Assembly: GCF_900128475.1 (NCBI RefSeq)
Contig: NZ_LT635835.1
Coordinates: 122,899 to 186,898, forward strand
Direction: 5' to 3'
DNA: 64,000 nucleotides
DNA from: Mediterranea massiliensis
Lineage (GTDB): Bacteria; Bacteroidota; Bacteroidia; Bacteroidales; Bacteroidaceae
Positions 51,036-63,375 of the stretch are shown in pieces. The position numbers and the translations under genes are program-made. The first letter of the stretch is position 1. Each line of letters begins with the position of its first letter. The notes under the pieces were generated by a model that saw only the letters and a program-made list of their open reading frames with translations, was not told the DNA's origin and searched no databases.

Positions 51036-51066
51036 TTGTGTAATTCGTGGCGAAGCCCTATCTTTG
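51036..51066 (+). promoter_or_regulatory. bamD promoter
   Basis: TTG(T) at 51036 and TATCTTTG (51059-51066) are about 20 bp apart, a Bacteroides-type promoter. The ATG follows 22 bp later. Confidence 0.55.
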
Positions 51067-51088
51067 CGCATTATTTGTAAACTAGCGA

Positions 51089-51937
51089 ATGAAAAAGAGA
51101 ACTCTTATCATAGCTCTGCTGGCAGCAGCAATGGGGCTTACATCGTGCGGAGAATATAACAAGCTGCTGAAGAGCACGGATTACGAATACAAGTACGAGG
51201 CTGCCAAATCGTACTTCGCCAAGGGACAGTACAATCGTGCCGCTACGTTGCTGAACGAGCTGATTGCCATCCTGAAAGGTACGCCCAACGCGGAAGAATC
51301 GCTCTACATGCTGGGTATGTGCTACTACAACGACGGTGACTATCAGACGGCTGCCCAGACTTTCATCCAATATTATCAGGTTTATCCGAGAGGTACGTAT
51401 GCGGAACTGGCCCGCTTCCATGCAGGAAAGTCGCTGTTCCTGGATACACCCGAACCGCGTCTGGACCAGACCAGCACGTACAAGGCCATCGAGGAACTGC
51501 AGCTGTTCTTGGAATACTATTCGCAGAGCCCCAAACGGGAGGAAGCACAGAAGATGATCTTCGAACTGCAGGACAAGCTGGTGATGAAGGAATATCTGTC
51601 TGCCAAGCTGTATTACAACCTGGGCAACTACATGGGTAACAACTACCAGTCGTGCGTCATCACGGCACAGAATGCCTTGAACGACTATCCGTACACCAAT
51701 CTGCGTGAAGACCTGTCCATCCTGATCCTGCGGGCCAAATATGAGCTGGCCTTCTACAGCGTGGACGAGAGAAAGCCGGAACGCTACCGCGAGACGATAG
51801 ACGAGTATTATGCTTTCAAGAACGAATTTCCGGAAAGCAAATACATCAAGGAGGCCGACCGCATCTTCCAGAAAGCGCAGAATGTGCTTGGCGAAGGCGG
51901 TACGGACGAAGAGAATGCAGAAGAAACAGAAGAGTGA
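51089..51937 (+). CDS. bamD: Outer-membrane assembly lipoprotein BamD
   Basis: 282 residues with a lipoprotein signal (LLAAAMGLTSC) and helical TPR-like repeats (YEAAKSYFAKGQYNRAATLL; SLYMLGMCYYNDGDYQTAAQ; FHAGKSLFLDTPEPR). It is part of the Bam complex that inserts beta-barrel proteins into the outer membrane. The C-terminal 20 residues are acidic. It precedes rpoZ and is followed by a repeat-containing gap. Confidence 0.9.
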   Translation: MKKRTLIIALLAAAMGLTSCGEYNKLLKSTDYEYKYEAAKSYFAKGQYNRAATLLNELIAILKGTPNAEESLYMLGMCYYNDGDYQTAAQTFIQYYQVYPRGTYAELARFHAGKSLFLDTPEPRLDQTSTYKAIEELQLFLEYYSQSPKREEAQKMIFELQDKLVMKEYLSAKLYYNLGNYMGNNYQSCVITAQNALNDYPYTNLREDLSILILRAKYELAFYSVDERKPERYRETIDEYYAFKNEFPESKYIKEADRIFQKAQNVLGEGGTDEENAEETEE

Positions 51938-52296
51938 ACGTGAATATATAACTCAAGCGTGTGTCAAAATAGAGAAGTGTAATCAAAACGCAATGTCATC
52001 CTGAACGTAGTGAAGGATCTCAATACATAAGCAGTTGATTACGAGATTCTTCACTACGTTCAGAATGACAAAGTGATAGCCCTTTCTCCTTTTGACATAC
52101 CCTTGCAGGAGTTAAAGAACTGAAGGAGTTAATCGCACGCAGAGCGGGCTAAGAAGTTAAAGGCCGATAGAAAGACAACCGGTTTCCTGTTGCAGGACTA
52201 TTGGCTTAACTTCTAACGGAGCGCAGCGAAGTGATAACTTCTGTAACTTCTTAACTACTAAAGGGAAATTATTAAATATATAATAGATAGAAATTT
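51938..52296. repeat. MITE-like inverted repeat and leader before rpoZ
   Basis: TGTCATCCTGAACGTAGTGA at 51994-52013 pairs with its near-complement at 52051-52070 around a spacer. Outer arms GTCAAAA and TTTTGAC extend the symmetry to about 51959-52102. No gene was seen in the 360-bp gap. It resembles a small non-autonomous repeat. Confidence 0.6.
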
Positions 52297-52632
52297 ATGG
52301 ATTACAGAAAAACCAATGCTCCTACAACAACCGTAACACGCGACTTGATGGAGCTGTGTGAAGACACGGGCAACATCTATGAAACAGTGGCTATCATCGG
52401 CAAGCGAGCCAACCAGATCAGTGTGGAAATCAAGAACGATCTGTCGAAGAAGCTGGCTGAATTTGCTTCCTACAACGACAACCTGGAAGAGGTGTTCGAG
52501 AACCGTGAGCAGATAGAGATTTCGCGCTATTATGAGAAACTTCCGAAACCGACGTTGATTGCCACGCAGGAATACATCGAAGGAAAGGTGTACTACCGCA
52601 ATCCGGCCAAGGAAAAAGAAAAACTGCAGTAA
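52297..52632 (+). CDS. rpoZ: RNA polymerase omega subunit
   Basis: 111 residues (KTNAPTTTVTRDLMELCEDT; YETVAIIGKRANQISVEIKN; SKKLAEFASYNDNLEEVFEN) of the Bacteroidetes omega type, with the RANQI helix that binds the beta' subunit. It assists polymerase assembly. It overlaps the next gene by 1 bp. Confidence 0.9.
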   Translation: MDYRKTNAPTTTVTRDLMELCEDTGNIYETVAIIGKRANQISVEIKNDLSKKLAEFASYNDNLEEVFENREQIEISRYYEKLPKPTLIATQEYIEGKVYYRNPAKEKEKLQ

Positions 52633-53099
52633 TGATACAGCGCATCCAATCGGTATACCTCCTGGTAGTGACGGTGCTGCTGGTAGTGGCCATGTGCCTG
52701 CCTGCCGGACACTTTATCGCTGCCGACGGAGTGAATACGCTGGCGTTCAAGCCGCTGGGCGTGACGCTGGCCGACGGTGGCTTCCAGTCGACATGGGGTC
52801 TCTTCGGCCTCCTGCTGCTGAGTGCCATCGTGGCGTTCGGCACCATCTTCCTGTTCCGCAACCGCATGTTGCAGGTGCGTATGACCATCTTCAACAGTGT
52901 GCTGCTGATCGGGTATTACGTGGTGTTCGGCGTATTCTGGTATGTATTGAAAGGTCGTCTGGACGTGACGGGCTTTCAGGTGGGATGGGCCCTGTGCCTG
53001 CCTGCCGTGTGCATCATTTTGAATTATCTGGCTTTCCGTGCCATCTACCGGGACGAGGTGATGGTAAAGGCGGCCGACAGACTGCGTCCTTCGCGCTAA
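52632..53099 (+). CDS. DUF4293 membrane protein
   Basis: 155 residues with four hydrophobic segments (VYLLVVTVLLVVAMCL; GLFGLLLLSAIVAFGTIF; IFNSVLLIGYYVVFGVFWYV; LCLPAVCIILNYLAF). This is a Bacteroidetes-specific inner-membrane family usually after rpoZ, translationally coupled here. Function unknown. Confidence 0.88.
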   Translation: MIQRIQSVYLLVVTVLLVVAMCLPAGHFIAADGVNTLAFKPLGVTLADGGFQSTWGLFGLLLLSAIVAFGTIFLFRNRMLQVRMTIFNSVLLIGYYVVFGVFWYVLKGRLDVTGFQVGWALCLPAVCIILNYLAFRAIYRDEVMVKAADRLRPSR

Positions 53100-53130
53100 G
53101 AGGCGACAGAAGGCGTGCCTATAACGTTTT

Positions 53131-53205
53131 CAGGCACGGTTTACGCGAATACACTGACCGAAAGGAGGTCGATGTGAACATTCCGCGTAATCCGTGCCTG
53201 AATTT
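53131..53205 (+). terminator. Terminator after rpoZ-DUF4293
   Basis: AGGCACGG-TTTACGCG and CGCGTAAT-CCGTGCCT pair across about 75 bp and are followed by GAATTTTTTTG. This stem closes the rightward transcript of rpoZ and DUF4293 and separates it from the convergent outer-membrane gene. Confidence 0.65.
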
Positions 53206-53244
53206 TTTTGTCGGGGGGAAGCGTGTCTCCCCCCGGGAAAGAGG

Positions 53245-53934
53245 TCACTTGGTGATGTCGAACAGGTAGGCCATCTTGATGCCGATGACGCCATGAGCTG
53301 AACGGGCGAAGTAGTCTTTTTTGGTACTGTGGTAGAAGTCGGAGAGGGCGTAGTAGTAGCGTCCTTCGACCTGGAAATGGCCGACCTTGGTGCGGAGCTC
53401 GACACCGACTCCGGCGGTGATGCCGTAATCGAACTTGTTCTCGACAGGCATGTCGTGCTGCTCGACGGTGATACCGGAGAAGTCTTCCCACGGACCGCTC
53501 TGGGTGTGGCTTTCGTTGAGGAAGAAGCCTATCTGGGGGCCGGCGTTGAAGAAGAACTGCATGCCGTGCCCTTCCTTACCGAAAGCCAGGTGGGCCAGGA
53601 AGGGCAGTTCGACATAGTTCATCTTGCGGGTGTATTGCAGTTCGGGATAGTCCTGGTAGTATTCGTCCCAGCCGTGCTGCGAATAGTTGACCTCAAGCTG
53701 TACGCCGCAGATCATGCGGAAGAAACGCTCGGACACGTAGCGCAGCGTGATGCCGCCTGTGGGGCCCATCAGGTTCTTCTGCTGGATGCTGGGCGAGAAG
53801 CTGACGCTGTTGAGGTTGACGCCGCCGTTGATGCCGACGGTGAAGTTATAGCGTTGTTCGCCCATCTGGGCATGCAGGGGAGCAGCCAGGGCGGACAGCA
53901 GCAGGGTGGCGGGAAGTAGGGTTTTCAGTTTCAT
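53245..53934 (-). CDS. PorT-family outer-membrane beta-barrel protein
   Basis: 229 residues from the chosen start MKLKTLLPATLLLSALAAPL, which gives a signal peptide ending ALAAPLHAQ. The ORF can begin 21 bp earlier. It continues in alternating beta-strand sequence (FTVGINGGVNLNSVSFSP; FFRMICGVQLEVNYSQHGW; VELPFLAHLAFGKEGHG; GITAGVGVELRTKVGHFQV), the PorT/OMP_b-brl_2 type. It lies downstream of the LysM protein on the same strand. Confidence 0.85.
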   Translation of the reverse strand: MKLKTLLPATLLLSALAAPLHAQMGEQRYNFTVGINGGVNLNSVSFSPSIQQKNLMGPTGGITLRYVSERFFRMICGVQLEVNYSQHGWDEYYQDYPELQYTRKMNYVELPFLAHLAFGKEGHGMQFFFNAGPQIGFFLNESHTQSGPWEDFSGITVEQHDMPVENKFDYGITAGVGVELRTKVGHFQVEGRYYYALSDFYHSTKKDYFARSAHGVIGIKMAYLFDITK

Positions 53935-53976
53935 GCGGTAACGTTCCATGCTCAATTTTCCATTCTCATTTCTCTA

Positions 53977-55770
53977 TCAATCAAAGTCCAGCTTGACCAC
54001 CTCGTACTCCCTAGAGAAGCGGACAAAGAACACCTTGCGGTTGATGAAGCCACCCCAGTTGTTGACACGCTGGAACTTGAAGCCGGTCTGGATGGGAACG
54101 GTCTGGAAGCCGGAGAGGTTTTCTTCGAACTCGGAACCGTAGCGGGACAGGCCCTTGAGGAAGTAGTAGCCGGTGTCGAAGCCCAGCATGCCGTACTTGG
54201 GATAGCGTTCTTCCATGTCCTTGCCATACCAGCGGCGGTAGCTGTTGGTGAAGCTGACGGCCGTGGGGAGCAGGTTGTTGGTGTAGAACGACGAGTAGAT
54301 ATAGGTGTCGAGTTCGAAGAACGACTCGAGATGGTCTTTGGTATAGGTCTGCCATTCGGGGTAGCCGAAGAGACGGCATTCGGCCTCGGGATGCTGGCGT
54401 ACGGTGAGGGAGAGCTGCGGAAGCAGCTTGATGAGCGCCACATTGCTGCCCGACGTCGGAATGAAGATGTTCTCGTAACCGGGGCGCAGGGCGGCACCGA
54501 GTGACGGAGAGGTGACGGTATCGCTCAGGGTAACCATCGGGATGGAACGGCTCTTCAGCTCGTCCTTCAGGCCCTGGATGAACTCGGCCTTCTCCTTGCG
54601 GCCGCTGTCACGGGTGTCGATGAAGATGACATTGGGACGGCGGAAAATGCGGGTGAAGTGGTCGTAGACTTCGGAATAGAGGTAGGACTGCGGCGTGTTG
54701 ACCTGATAGATATAGGGATTGCGGAACACGGAGTTGTCCTTCGACGTGAAGGGGATGACGAGGCGAATGCCTTTCTTCTTGGCAAACTCGGCCAGCGGAG
54801 CGATGTGCTCCTGGTAGAGCGGACCGAAGATGATGTGGACGTCCTGCATCTCGCGACGGGCCAGAATGCTCTGCAGGGAGGCCTTTTCGGGACCGGAATT
54901 GTAGGTATAGAGGTCGACGGACACACCGGAACGCTTCAGGCTGTCGACGGCCATGAGGAAGCCTTCGTAGTATTCCACCATGCGGGACGACTCGTTGCGC
55001 TGGGCACCTTCGGGCAGGATGGGCAGGATGACGGCTGCCTTGAGGGTCTTGTACTGACGGGCCTCACCGCTGTTCTCCCGGAAGAGCTCGTCGTTGCTGG
55101 GAGCGGCCTGCGGAGCCGGAGTGGAAGGCACGGAAGTCTCTTTGGGATAGGGGATGCAGAGGAAGCTGCCGCGCTTGAGCTTGTTGTCGCCTTTCAGTTC
55201 GGGGTTGGCGGCAATGAGTTCGGCTTCGGTGATGCCGTATTCGCGGCTGATGCTGTAGACCGTCTCCTTGCGCTTCACCTTGTGCATGTCGCGGCAGTTG
55301 GGACGGAGTTCCCGGGACTGCTGCGGCTGCTGTGGCTGGGAGGTTGGGGCAGACGTGGCCAGGGTATTGTCATCGGTCTTGGCCGGAATGCGGATGACCT
55401 GGCCGGTACGGAAGTTCCGGGCATCGAGACCGGGGTTGGCGGCGCAGATGGCCTGTACGCTGATGCCGTAGTTCACACTGAGGCGGTAGAGCGTTTCTCC
55501 GGCGGCGATGGTGTGGTAGGTTTCCCGGGTCCGGCTTTCTTCCTGGCGCGGGATGCGCAGGGTGCGTCCGACGTATATCTTTTCATCGCTGCCGGGGTTC
55601 AGGCGGACGATGTCGGCCTGGCTGACGCCGTACATGCTGGCGATGGAATAGAGGCTTTGCCCTTTCTCAATGGTATGCAGAAAATAGGTCTGGTTCTCCT
55701 GTGCGAAGAGGTTCAGGCCCCACGTGGCGGCCAGCAACAGGGAAAAGACGGTGCGTTTTAATGCTTTCAT
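53977..55770 (-). CDS. LysM repeat protein with receptor-ligand-type domain
   Basis: 597 residues with a signal peptide (LLLAATWGLNLFAQ), three LysM peptidoglycan-binding repeats (about residues 30-75, HTIEKGQSLYSIASMYGVSQ; 85-130, HTIAAGETLYRLSVNYGISV; 165-210, HKVKRKETVYSISREYGITE) and a periplasmic ligand-binding-like domain (about 250-590). The family is common in Bacteroidetes and may link cell wall and signal sensing. The adjacent PorT-like gene is 42 bp downstream. Confidence 0.85.
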   Translation of the reverse strand: MKALKRTVFSLLLAATWGLNLFAQENQTYFLHTIEKGQSLYSIASMYGVSQADIVRLNPGSDEKIYVGRTLRIPRQEESRTRETYHTIAAGETLYRLSVNYGISVQAICAANPGLDARNFRTGQVIRIPAKTDDNTLATSAPTSQPQQPQQSRELRPNCRDMHKVKRKETVYSISREYGITEAELIAANPELKGDNKLKRGSFLCIPYPKETSVPSTPAPQAAPSNDELFRENSGEARQYKTLKAAVILPILPEGAQRNESSRMVEYYEGFLMAVDSLKRSGVSVDLYTYNSGPEKASLQSILARREMQDVHIIFGPLYQEHIAPLAEFAKKKGIRLVIPFTSKDNSVFRNPYIYQVNTPQSYLYSEVYDHFTRIFRRPNVIFIDTRDSGRKEKAEFIQGLKDELKSRSIPMVTLSDTVTSPSLGAALRPGYENIFIPTSGSNVALIKLLPQLSLTVRQHPEAECRLFGYPEWQTYTKDHLESFFELDTYIYSSFYTNNLLPTAVSFTNSYRRWYGKDMEERYPKYGMLGFDTGYYFLKGLSRYGSEFEENLSGFQTVPIQTGFKFQRVNNWGGFINRKVFFVRFSREYEVVKLDFD

Positions 55771-55932
55771 TCGATTCGGTCCGTTTGGTTTCTACAATTA
55801 AATTATTCCCAAAGTAGCTGCAAAGGTAGCAATAATGTCGCATTTCATCCAAAGGTTTGAGTTAAGAAATAATATTCACCCCGTGAAATCCGAAAAAAAC
55901 GCCGGAGCGGCTGTTTTTCGCCGAGAAACCCT

Positions 55933-55940
55933 TATTTTTG
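55933..55940 (+). promoter_or_regulatory. uvrA promoter (-7)
   Basis: TATTTTTG matches TAnnTTTG, 23 bp before the uvrA ATG. Upstream TTTTTC at about the right distance is a weak -33. I saw no SOS-box. Confidence 0.5.
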
Positions 55941-55963
55941 CGATTTGAAAAAATGCCGAAGAT

Positions 55964-58801
<2,838 letters not shown>

Positions 58802-59285
58802 GAACGTGTGTACTTTTCTTTTGCCTTGACACAAAAGAAAAGGTACCAAAAGAAAAAGTCAAGGGCTGAACCTCCGGGGCTACTCCGGAGCGCCTTTTGC
58901 TAAAAGGCAGGAACTCGCTGCGCTCAAACAGCCTGCCTTTCCTGACGCAAAAGGTGTTCCTCCGCTTAACGCCCCTCCGATTAGGCCCGGGCTGCGCTAC
59001 GGGAGTGAATAAATTAGCTCTTGTAAGGAACACGCCGCAGGGCTTTCCGGCCTCACTGCAGGGGCGTAAAGCGGAGGGAGTCGGACGGGCGTCGGGAAGG
59101 ACAGGCTGTTTGAGCGCAGCGAGTTCCTGTCCTTCAGCCCGGCAGACTTCCGGAGTAGCCCCGGAAGTGCAGACGGTGCCCTTTCTTTTTGGTATCTTTT
59201 TCTTTCGGGCAAGCGAAAGAAAAAGTGCAGAGATAGCGGCAAGCAAAAAAGCAAGTAATAACAATAAAATAATAAAACAGAAACA
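58802..59285. repeat. Intergenic region with two copies of the 190-bp element
   Basis: The 480-bp gap holds copy B (58810-58996, reverse of copy A at 50146-50333) and a more diverged copy C (59061-59230, same direction as A). Copies B and C face each other. The open frames here follow the repeat and are not supported as genes. Confidence 0.75.
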
Positions 59286-59768
59286 ATGAAAAAGATCAAT
59301 AAGACCAATGCAGCAAGGCTGCTGGACAAGGCAAAGATAGCCTACGAACTCATCCCTTACGAGGTGGACGAGAACGACCTGAGTGCGGTACACGTGGCCG
59401 CCAGCCTGGGCGAAGACATCGAATGTGTGTTCAAGACCCTCGTACTGCACGGCGACAAGACGGGACATTTCGTATGCGTCATTCCCGGCGAACACGAAGT
59501 GGACCTGAAGCTGGCCGCCAAGGTGTCGGGCAACAAGAAGTGCGACCTCATCCCCGTGAAGGAACTGCTGCCCCTGACGGGCTACATCCGTGGCGGCTGT
59601 TCGCCCATCGGGATGAAGAAACCTTTCCCCACCTATATCCACGAGACGTGCCTCCGTTTCCCCTACATCTACATCAGTGCGGGCATACGCGGCCTGCAGC
59701 TGAAACTGGACCCGAAGGACCTGATACGCGAAGTGAAGGCCGAGGTGTGCGTGCTTTTTGAGGACTGA
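59286..59768 (+). CDS. ybaK: YbaK/EbsC-type Cys-tRNA deacylase
   Basis: 160 residues: KTNAARLLDKAKIAYELIPY, SLGEDIECVFKTLVLHGDK, AAKVSGNKKCDLIPVKELLP, TGYIRGGCSPIGMKKPFPT. Such proteins hydrolyse misacylated Cys-tRNA(Pro). The length and motifs agree with the family. It sits alone, followed by a promoter for the peptide transporter. Confidence 0.92.
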   Translation: MKKINKTNAARLLDKAKIAYELIPYEVDENDLSAVHVAASLGEDIECVFKTLVLHGDKTGHFVCVIPGEHEVDLKLAAKVSGNKKCDLIPVKELLPLTGYIRGGCSPIGMKKPFPTYIHETCLRFPYIYISAGIRGLQLKLDPKDLIREVKAEVCVLFED

Positions 59769-59813
59769 CGGAAAGTTTTCGGGATAGTTTCGGTAAAATA
59801 TCGGCAAAAATCA

Positions 59814-59821
59814 TATATTTG
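59814..59821 (+). promoter_or_regulatory. Peptide-transporter promoter (-7)
   Basis: TATATTTG fits the -7 consensus and lies 40 bp before the ATG. TTTC at 59788 is a possible -33 with a spacer of about 22 bp. Confidence 0.5.
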
Positions 59822-59861
59822 CACAAAATAACTCAATTTATTAATCTTAATATTCACAATT

Positions 59862-61385
59862 ATGTTTGAAGGGCAACCTAAAGGTCTTTATGCCTTGGCG
59901 CTCGCCAATACCGGCGAACGTTTCGGCTACTACACGATGCTGGCCATTTTCGTCTTGTTTCTGAAAGCCAATTTCGGCTTGTCACCTGCCATGGCCGGCA
60001 CTATTTATTCTACGTTTTTGGCGTTGGTTTATTTCCTCCCGTTCATCGGCGGTATCCTGGCTGACAAGTTCGGTTATGGCAAGATGGTGAAAATCGGTAT
60101 CGTAGCCATGTTTGCGGGTTATGTGCTGTTGGCTCTTCCGTTGGGCAGCGGCACGGTGGGCCTGATTGCGATGTTTGCCGCACTGGTAGTCATCAGCAGT
60201 GGTACGGGTCTGTTCAAGGGTAACTTGCAGGTAATGGTGGGCAATCTGTACGACTCGCCCGAATACGCATCCAAACGTGATTCTGCTTTCAGTATTTTCT
60301 ATATGGCCATCAACATCGGCGCCCTGTTTGCTCCTACGGCAGCGGTAGCCATGATGGAATATGCCCAGAAGAACTGGGGTGTGAGTGTGAACGATTCCTA
60401 TCATTTCGCCTTTGCGGTGGCTTGTGTGTCACTGATTGTCTCCATGCTGATCTACTACGGTTTCCGCAGCTCGTTCAAGCACGTGGAAGGTAGCGGAAAG
60501 CAGGCCGGAAGCAAGCAGGAAGCTGCTGTCGAGGAACTTTCTCCGCGCGAAACGAAAGACCGCATCGTGGCCCTCTGCCTGGTGTTCGCTGTGGTTATCT
60601 TTTTCTGGATGGCGTTCCATCAGAACGGACTGACGTTGACTTACTTTGCCGATGAATATACTGCCAAGAGTTCTGTCGGACTGGAAAGCATGATGTTCAG
60701 CGTATGGAACCTGGTGGCCATTATCTTTATTGTCTATGCTCTGTTCTCCCTCTTCCAGTCGAAGACAGGTAAGGGCAAGACCATTTCAGGTGTGGTGATT
60801 CTGCTGGCTGTTTTGTTCCTGGTTTACCGCTATTCGACGCTCGAAGGCGCTACGCCGGTAGATGCTCCTATCTTCCAGCAGTTCAACCCCTTCTTTGTAG
60901 TAGCACTGACACCGGTATCCATGGCTATCTTCGGCTCGCTTGCCCGCAAGGGTAAGGAACCTTCCGCTCCCCGCAAAATCGGTTTGGGTATGCTGGTGGC
61001 AGCCTGCGGTTACGTACTGATGATGTTCGCCTCTTTCGGTCTGCTTACTCCCAACGCGCAGGCAGCGGCTACCGAGGCCGGTACAGCTACGTTTGTATCG
61101 CCCAACTGGCTGGTTTCGACTTACCTGGTACTGACGTTCGGCGAGTTGCTGTTGTCACCGATGGGCATTTCGTTCGTGTCGAAGGTCGCACCTCCGAAGT
61201 ACAAGGGTATGATGATGGGCGGTTGGTTTGTAGCTACTGCCATCGGTAACTATCTGACGGCTGTAGCAGCCTGGTTGTGGGGCGATCTCAATCTGTGGAT
61301 TGTATGGGGCGTTCTGATGGGCCTCTGCCTGCTGGCTGCTCTGTTCATCTTCTCGGTGATGAAGAAACTGGAAAAGGTGGCTTAA
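59862..61385 (+). CDS. POT/PTR2 family peptide transporter
   Basis: 507 residues with about 12-14 membrane helices and the family motif GERFGYYTMLAIFVLFLKAN. Later motifs include GIVAMFAGYVLLALPLG, GTGLFKGNLQVMVGNLYDSP, AFHQNGLTLTYFADEYT and FGELLLSPMGISFVSKVAPP. It takes up di- and tripeptides with protons. A strong terminator follows at 61401-61437. Confidence 0.93.
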   Translation: MFEGQPKGLYALALANTGERFGYYTMLAIFVLFLKANFGLSPAMAGTIYSTFLALVYFLPFIGGILADKFGYGKMVKIGIVAMFAGYVLLALPLGSGTVGLIAMFAALVVISSGTGLFKGNLQVMVGNLYDSPEYASKRDSAFSIFYMAINIGALFAPTAAVAMMEYAQKNWGVSVNDSYHFAFAVACVSLIVSMLIYYGFRSSFKHVEGSGKQAGSKQEAAVEELSPRETKDRIVALCLVFAVVIFFWMAFHQNGLTLTYFADEYTAKSSVGLESMMFSVWNLVAIIFIVYALFSLFQSKTGKGKTISGVVILLAVLFLVYRYSTLEGATPVDAPIFQQFNPFFVVALTPVSMAIFGSLARKGKEPSAPRKIGLGMLVAACGYVLMMFASFGLLTPNAQAAATEAGTATFVSPNWLVSTYLVLTFGELLLSPMGISFVSKVAPPKYKGMMMGGWFVATAIGNYLTAVAAWLWGDLNLWIVWGVLMGLCLLAALFIFSVMKKLEKVA

Positions 61386-61400
61386 GTGATTTTGATATAA

Positions 61401-61437
61401 AAAAGTGGGGCAGGATTTTCCTGCCCCACTTTTTTTA
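61401..61437. terminator. Bidirectional terminator
   Basis: AAAAAAGTGGGGCAGGA, then a short loop, then TCCTGCCCCACTTTTTTT. The 11-13-bp GC-rich stem with a T run on both strands ends the rightward transporter gene and the leftward acetyltransferase gene. Confidence 0.9.
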
Positions 61438-61932
61438 TATATCCATCCCCATGATGTAGTCGTTCATATAGTAACCGTTGCCGATGGGGAAGTCGCCTTC
61501 GCGCACCTTCGTCATGCCCATGTGCTGGTAGAAGCCCAGGGCAGGGTTGTAGCGGTTCACGTTGAGCTCCATGCGGCAGGGAGCGGGATGCACTTCCTTG
61601 ATGTATTTGATGGCCTCATGGAAGAGGAAACTGCCGCAGTGTGCCTTCTGGAAATAGGGCAGGACATAGATCTTCTGGAGGTGGAAGAGGTCTTTCCCTT
61701 CGGGCTGCACGGAAACATAGCCTGCCGCCTCGCATTCTTCGTAGGCCAGGAGGTAGACGTGCCCTTCTTCTTCCATCTGTTTGCGGATGTTCTCGGGGGA
61801 GTACATCCAGTCCATCATGTAGTCAATCTGTTCTTTGGTCAAAATTTTCTTGTAAGTCTCTGGAAAGACTTGCCAGGCCAGCTTGTTGATGAGCTGGCAG
61901 TCGGCTGTGTCTGCTTTTCTGATAGTAAACAT
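61435..61932 (-). CDS. GNAT family N-acetyltransferase
   Basis: 165 residues of the acetyl-CoA-dependent GNAT fold: TIRKADTADCQLINKLAWQV, ECEAAGYVSVQPEGKDLFHL, and the acetyl-CoA-binding KIYVLPYFQKAHCGSFLFHE. The C-terminal NRYNPALGFYQHMGMTKVRE closes the fold. The substrate is unknown. It is 42 bp downstream of the esterase gene. Confidence 0.9.
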   Translation of the reverse strand: MFTIRKADTADCQLINKLAWQVFPETYKKILTKEQIDYMMDWMYSPENIRKQMEEEGHVYLLAYEECEAAGYVSVQPEGKDLFHLQKIYVLPYFQKAHCGSFLFHEAIKYIKEVHPAPCRMELNVNRYNPALGFYQHMGMTKVREGDFPIGNGYYMNDYIMGMDI

Positions 61933-61974
61933 CGTTGTTGTATTTTTTAGTAGTTTGGAGAATTTTGTCTCATT

Positions 61975-63375
61975 TTATTTCAGGGCTGACAGGTCCACTT
62001 CGATGGCAGCCGGGTAGAGGCGTTGCGGGTCGAAGAACGTGGCACAGCTGTTCACCAGGTGCTTCCCGTCGGGCTTGACGCGTCCTTTGAAGACGGTGTG
62101 TCCGTTGACCGTCAGCGTGACGGACTTGCTCAGATCCACCAGTTCGGGGCAGAGGTAGACGGTCACCTTGCCCTGGCGGGCCGGTATATAGGTCTTGTTG
62201 AACTTCAGTTCGATGCCCCATTGGGGATCGGTTTCCGTGGTATGGTAGGTCACCTCGTCCACTTTCAGGGAGATGTTGTTGCCCTCGATGTCCAGTTCAT
62301 AGCGGGTACGGGTCTGCCTGTCGGCGTTCGGACGCTCGTCCACCTGCAGGTTATGGAAGCCCTTGCGGTAGCGCCCGTCCATTTCGAAGTCTTCCCAGAC
62401 GAAATGCTTGGGATAGGGATTGCGGACGTATTGTTTCAACCAGGGAGTGGTAGGGGCGTAGTCGATGTGGTGTCCGCGGTCCGGAATCAGTTCTATCCAG
62501 TGGGTATAGCGGTCGGGATATAAACGTTGCAGGCTGTCGAGCGCAGCGGCTGTATAGCCGGTGAGGCGGTCGCGGTAGAAGCCTTTGTCTTCGGCACCCG
62601 TACGGAGCGAGAAGGCCGTATTTCCCAGGTTTTCAGCCGGAGCGTTCTTCAGGGGTTCACCTCCTGCCATTGGTCCTGCAGCCGCCCAGTAGTCGGCATA
62701 GAACGAGGCCAGACGCTGGCTGCCATAGCCGCCTTCCGAGATACCGAAAACGTAGATGCGATTGGGATGGACGCTGTCCGACAGCAGGGCCTGCCGCAGG
62801 AGCTTCTCCCACGCATATTGTTTGGAACGCTGGTACCAGCGGTAGTAGGCGCCTTCGTTGGGTATCTGCGGAATGAAGTAGAGGGAGGGAGCATCGTCGA
62901 AGCGGCTGCAGATCTTCAGTCCGGTGGCCCATTCCTGAGCCCGCGGACCGGAACCGTGGAGGTAGAGGAAGAGGGGCAGGCCTTCGGTCGGAGCGGGGCT
63001 TCCGATTGCTTCCTTCCGGCCCCAGTAGAAGTTCAATACGGCGTTCGGTTCCAGCTCTTCGGGCAGGTTCCAGTGGCCGGCAGACTGTTCGGAGAGCGGA
63101 GCAGGGGCGGGCAGCTTCTCTTCTTCATAGGCTTCGTTGGCCTCTTTCCACAGTTGCCAGACGGCTTCGCGAGCGGCATCCACGTCTTTCAGCTTCAGGC
63201 GGACGGAGGTGTCGAACGTCTTCTCGTCTCCCGCCAGGCGGGCAGTGAAGAAAGCGGTGATGCCGGTCCGGCTTTTCTCGTTCAAAAGTTGGTTCTTTTG
63301 GGGAGTGGCGGCCTGTGCGGCCAGGCTGCCGGCCATTCCGGCCAGCAGCGCGTATGTGCAGAGAGTGCGCTTCAT
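61975..63375 (-). CDS. Secreted alpha/beta-hydrolase esterase
   Basis: 466 residues with a signal peptide (LLAGMAGSLAAQA). The hydrolase core has the nucleophile elbow GISEGGYGSQRLASF (Ser within GISEG) and the catalytic His in PDRGHHIDYAP. The N-terminal region and a C-terminal beta domain (LVDLSKSVTLTVNGHTVFKG) frame it. Substrate may be a polysaccharide ester, but that is not shown. Confidence 0.8.
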   Translation of the reverse strand: MKRTLCTYALLAGMAGSLAAQAATPQKNQLLNEKSRTGITAFFTARLAGDEKTFDTSVRLKLKDVDAAREAVWQLWKEANEAYEEEKLPAPAPLSEQSAGHWNLPEELEPNAVLNFYWGRKEAIGSPAPTEGLPLFLYLHGSGPRAQEWATGLKICSRFDDAPSLYFIPQIPNEGAYYRWYQRSKQYAWEKLLRQALLSDSVHPNRIYVFGISEGGYGSQRLASFYADYWAAAGPMAGGEPLKNAPAENLGNTAFSLRTGAEDKGFYRDRLTGYTAAALDSLQRLYPDRYTHWIELIPDRGHHIDYAPTTPWLKQYVRNPYPKHFVWEDFEMDGRYRKGFHNLQVDERPNADRQTRTRYELDIEGNNISLKVDEVTYHTTETDPQWGIELKFNKTYIPARQGKVTVYLCPELVDLSKSVTLTVNGHTVFKGRVKPDGKHLVNSCATFFDPQRLYPAAIEVDLSALK

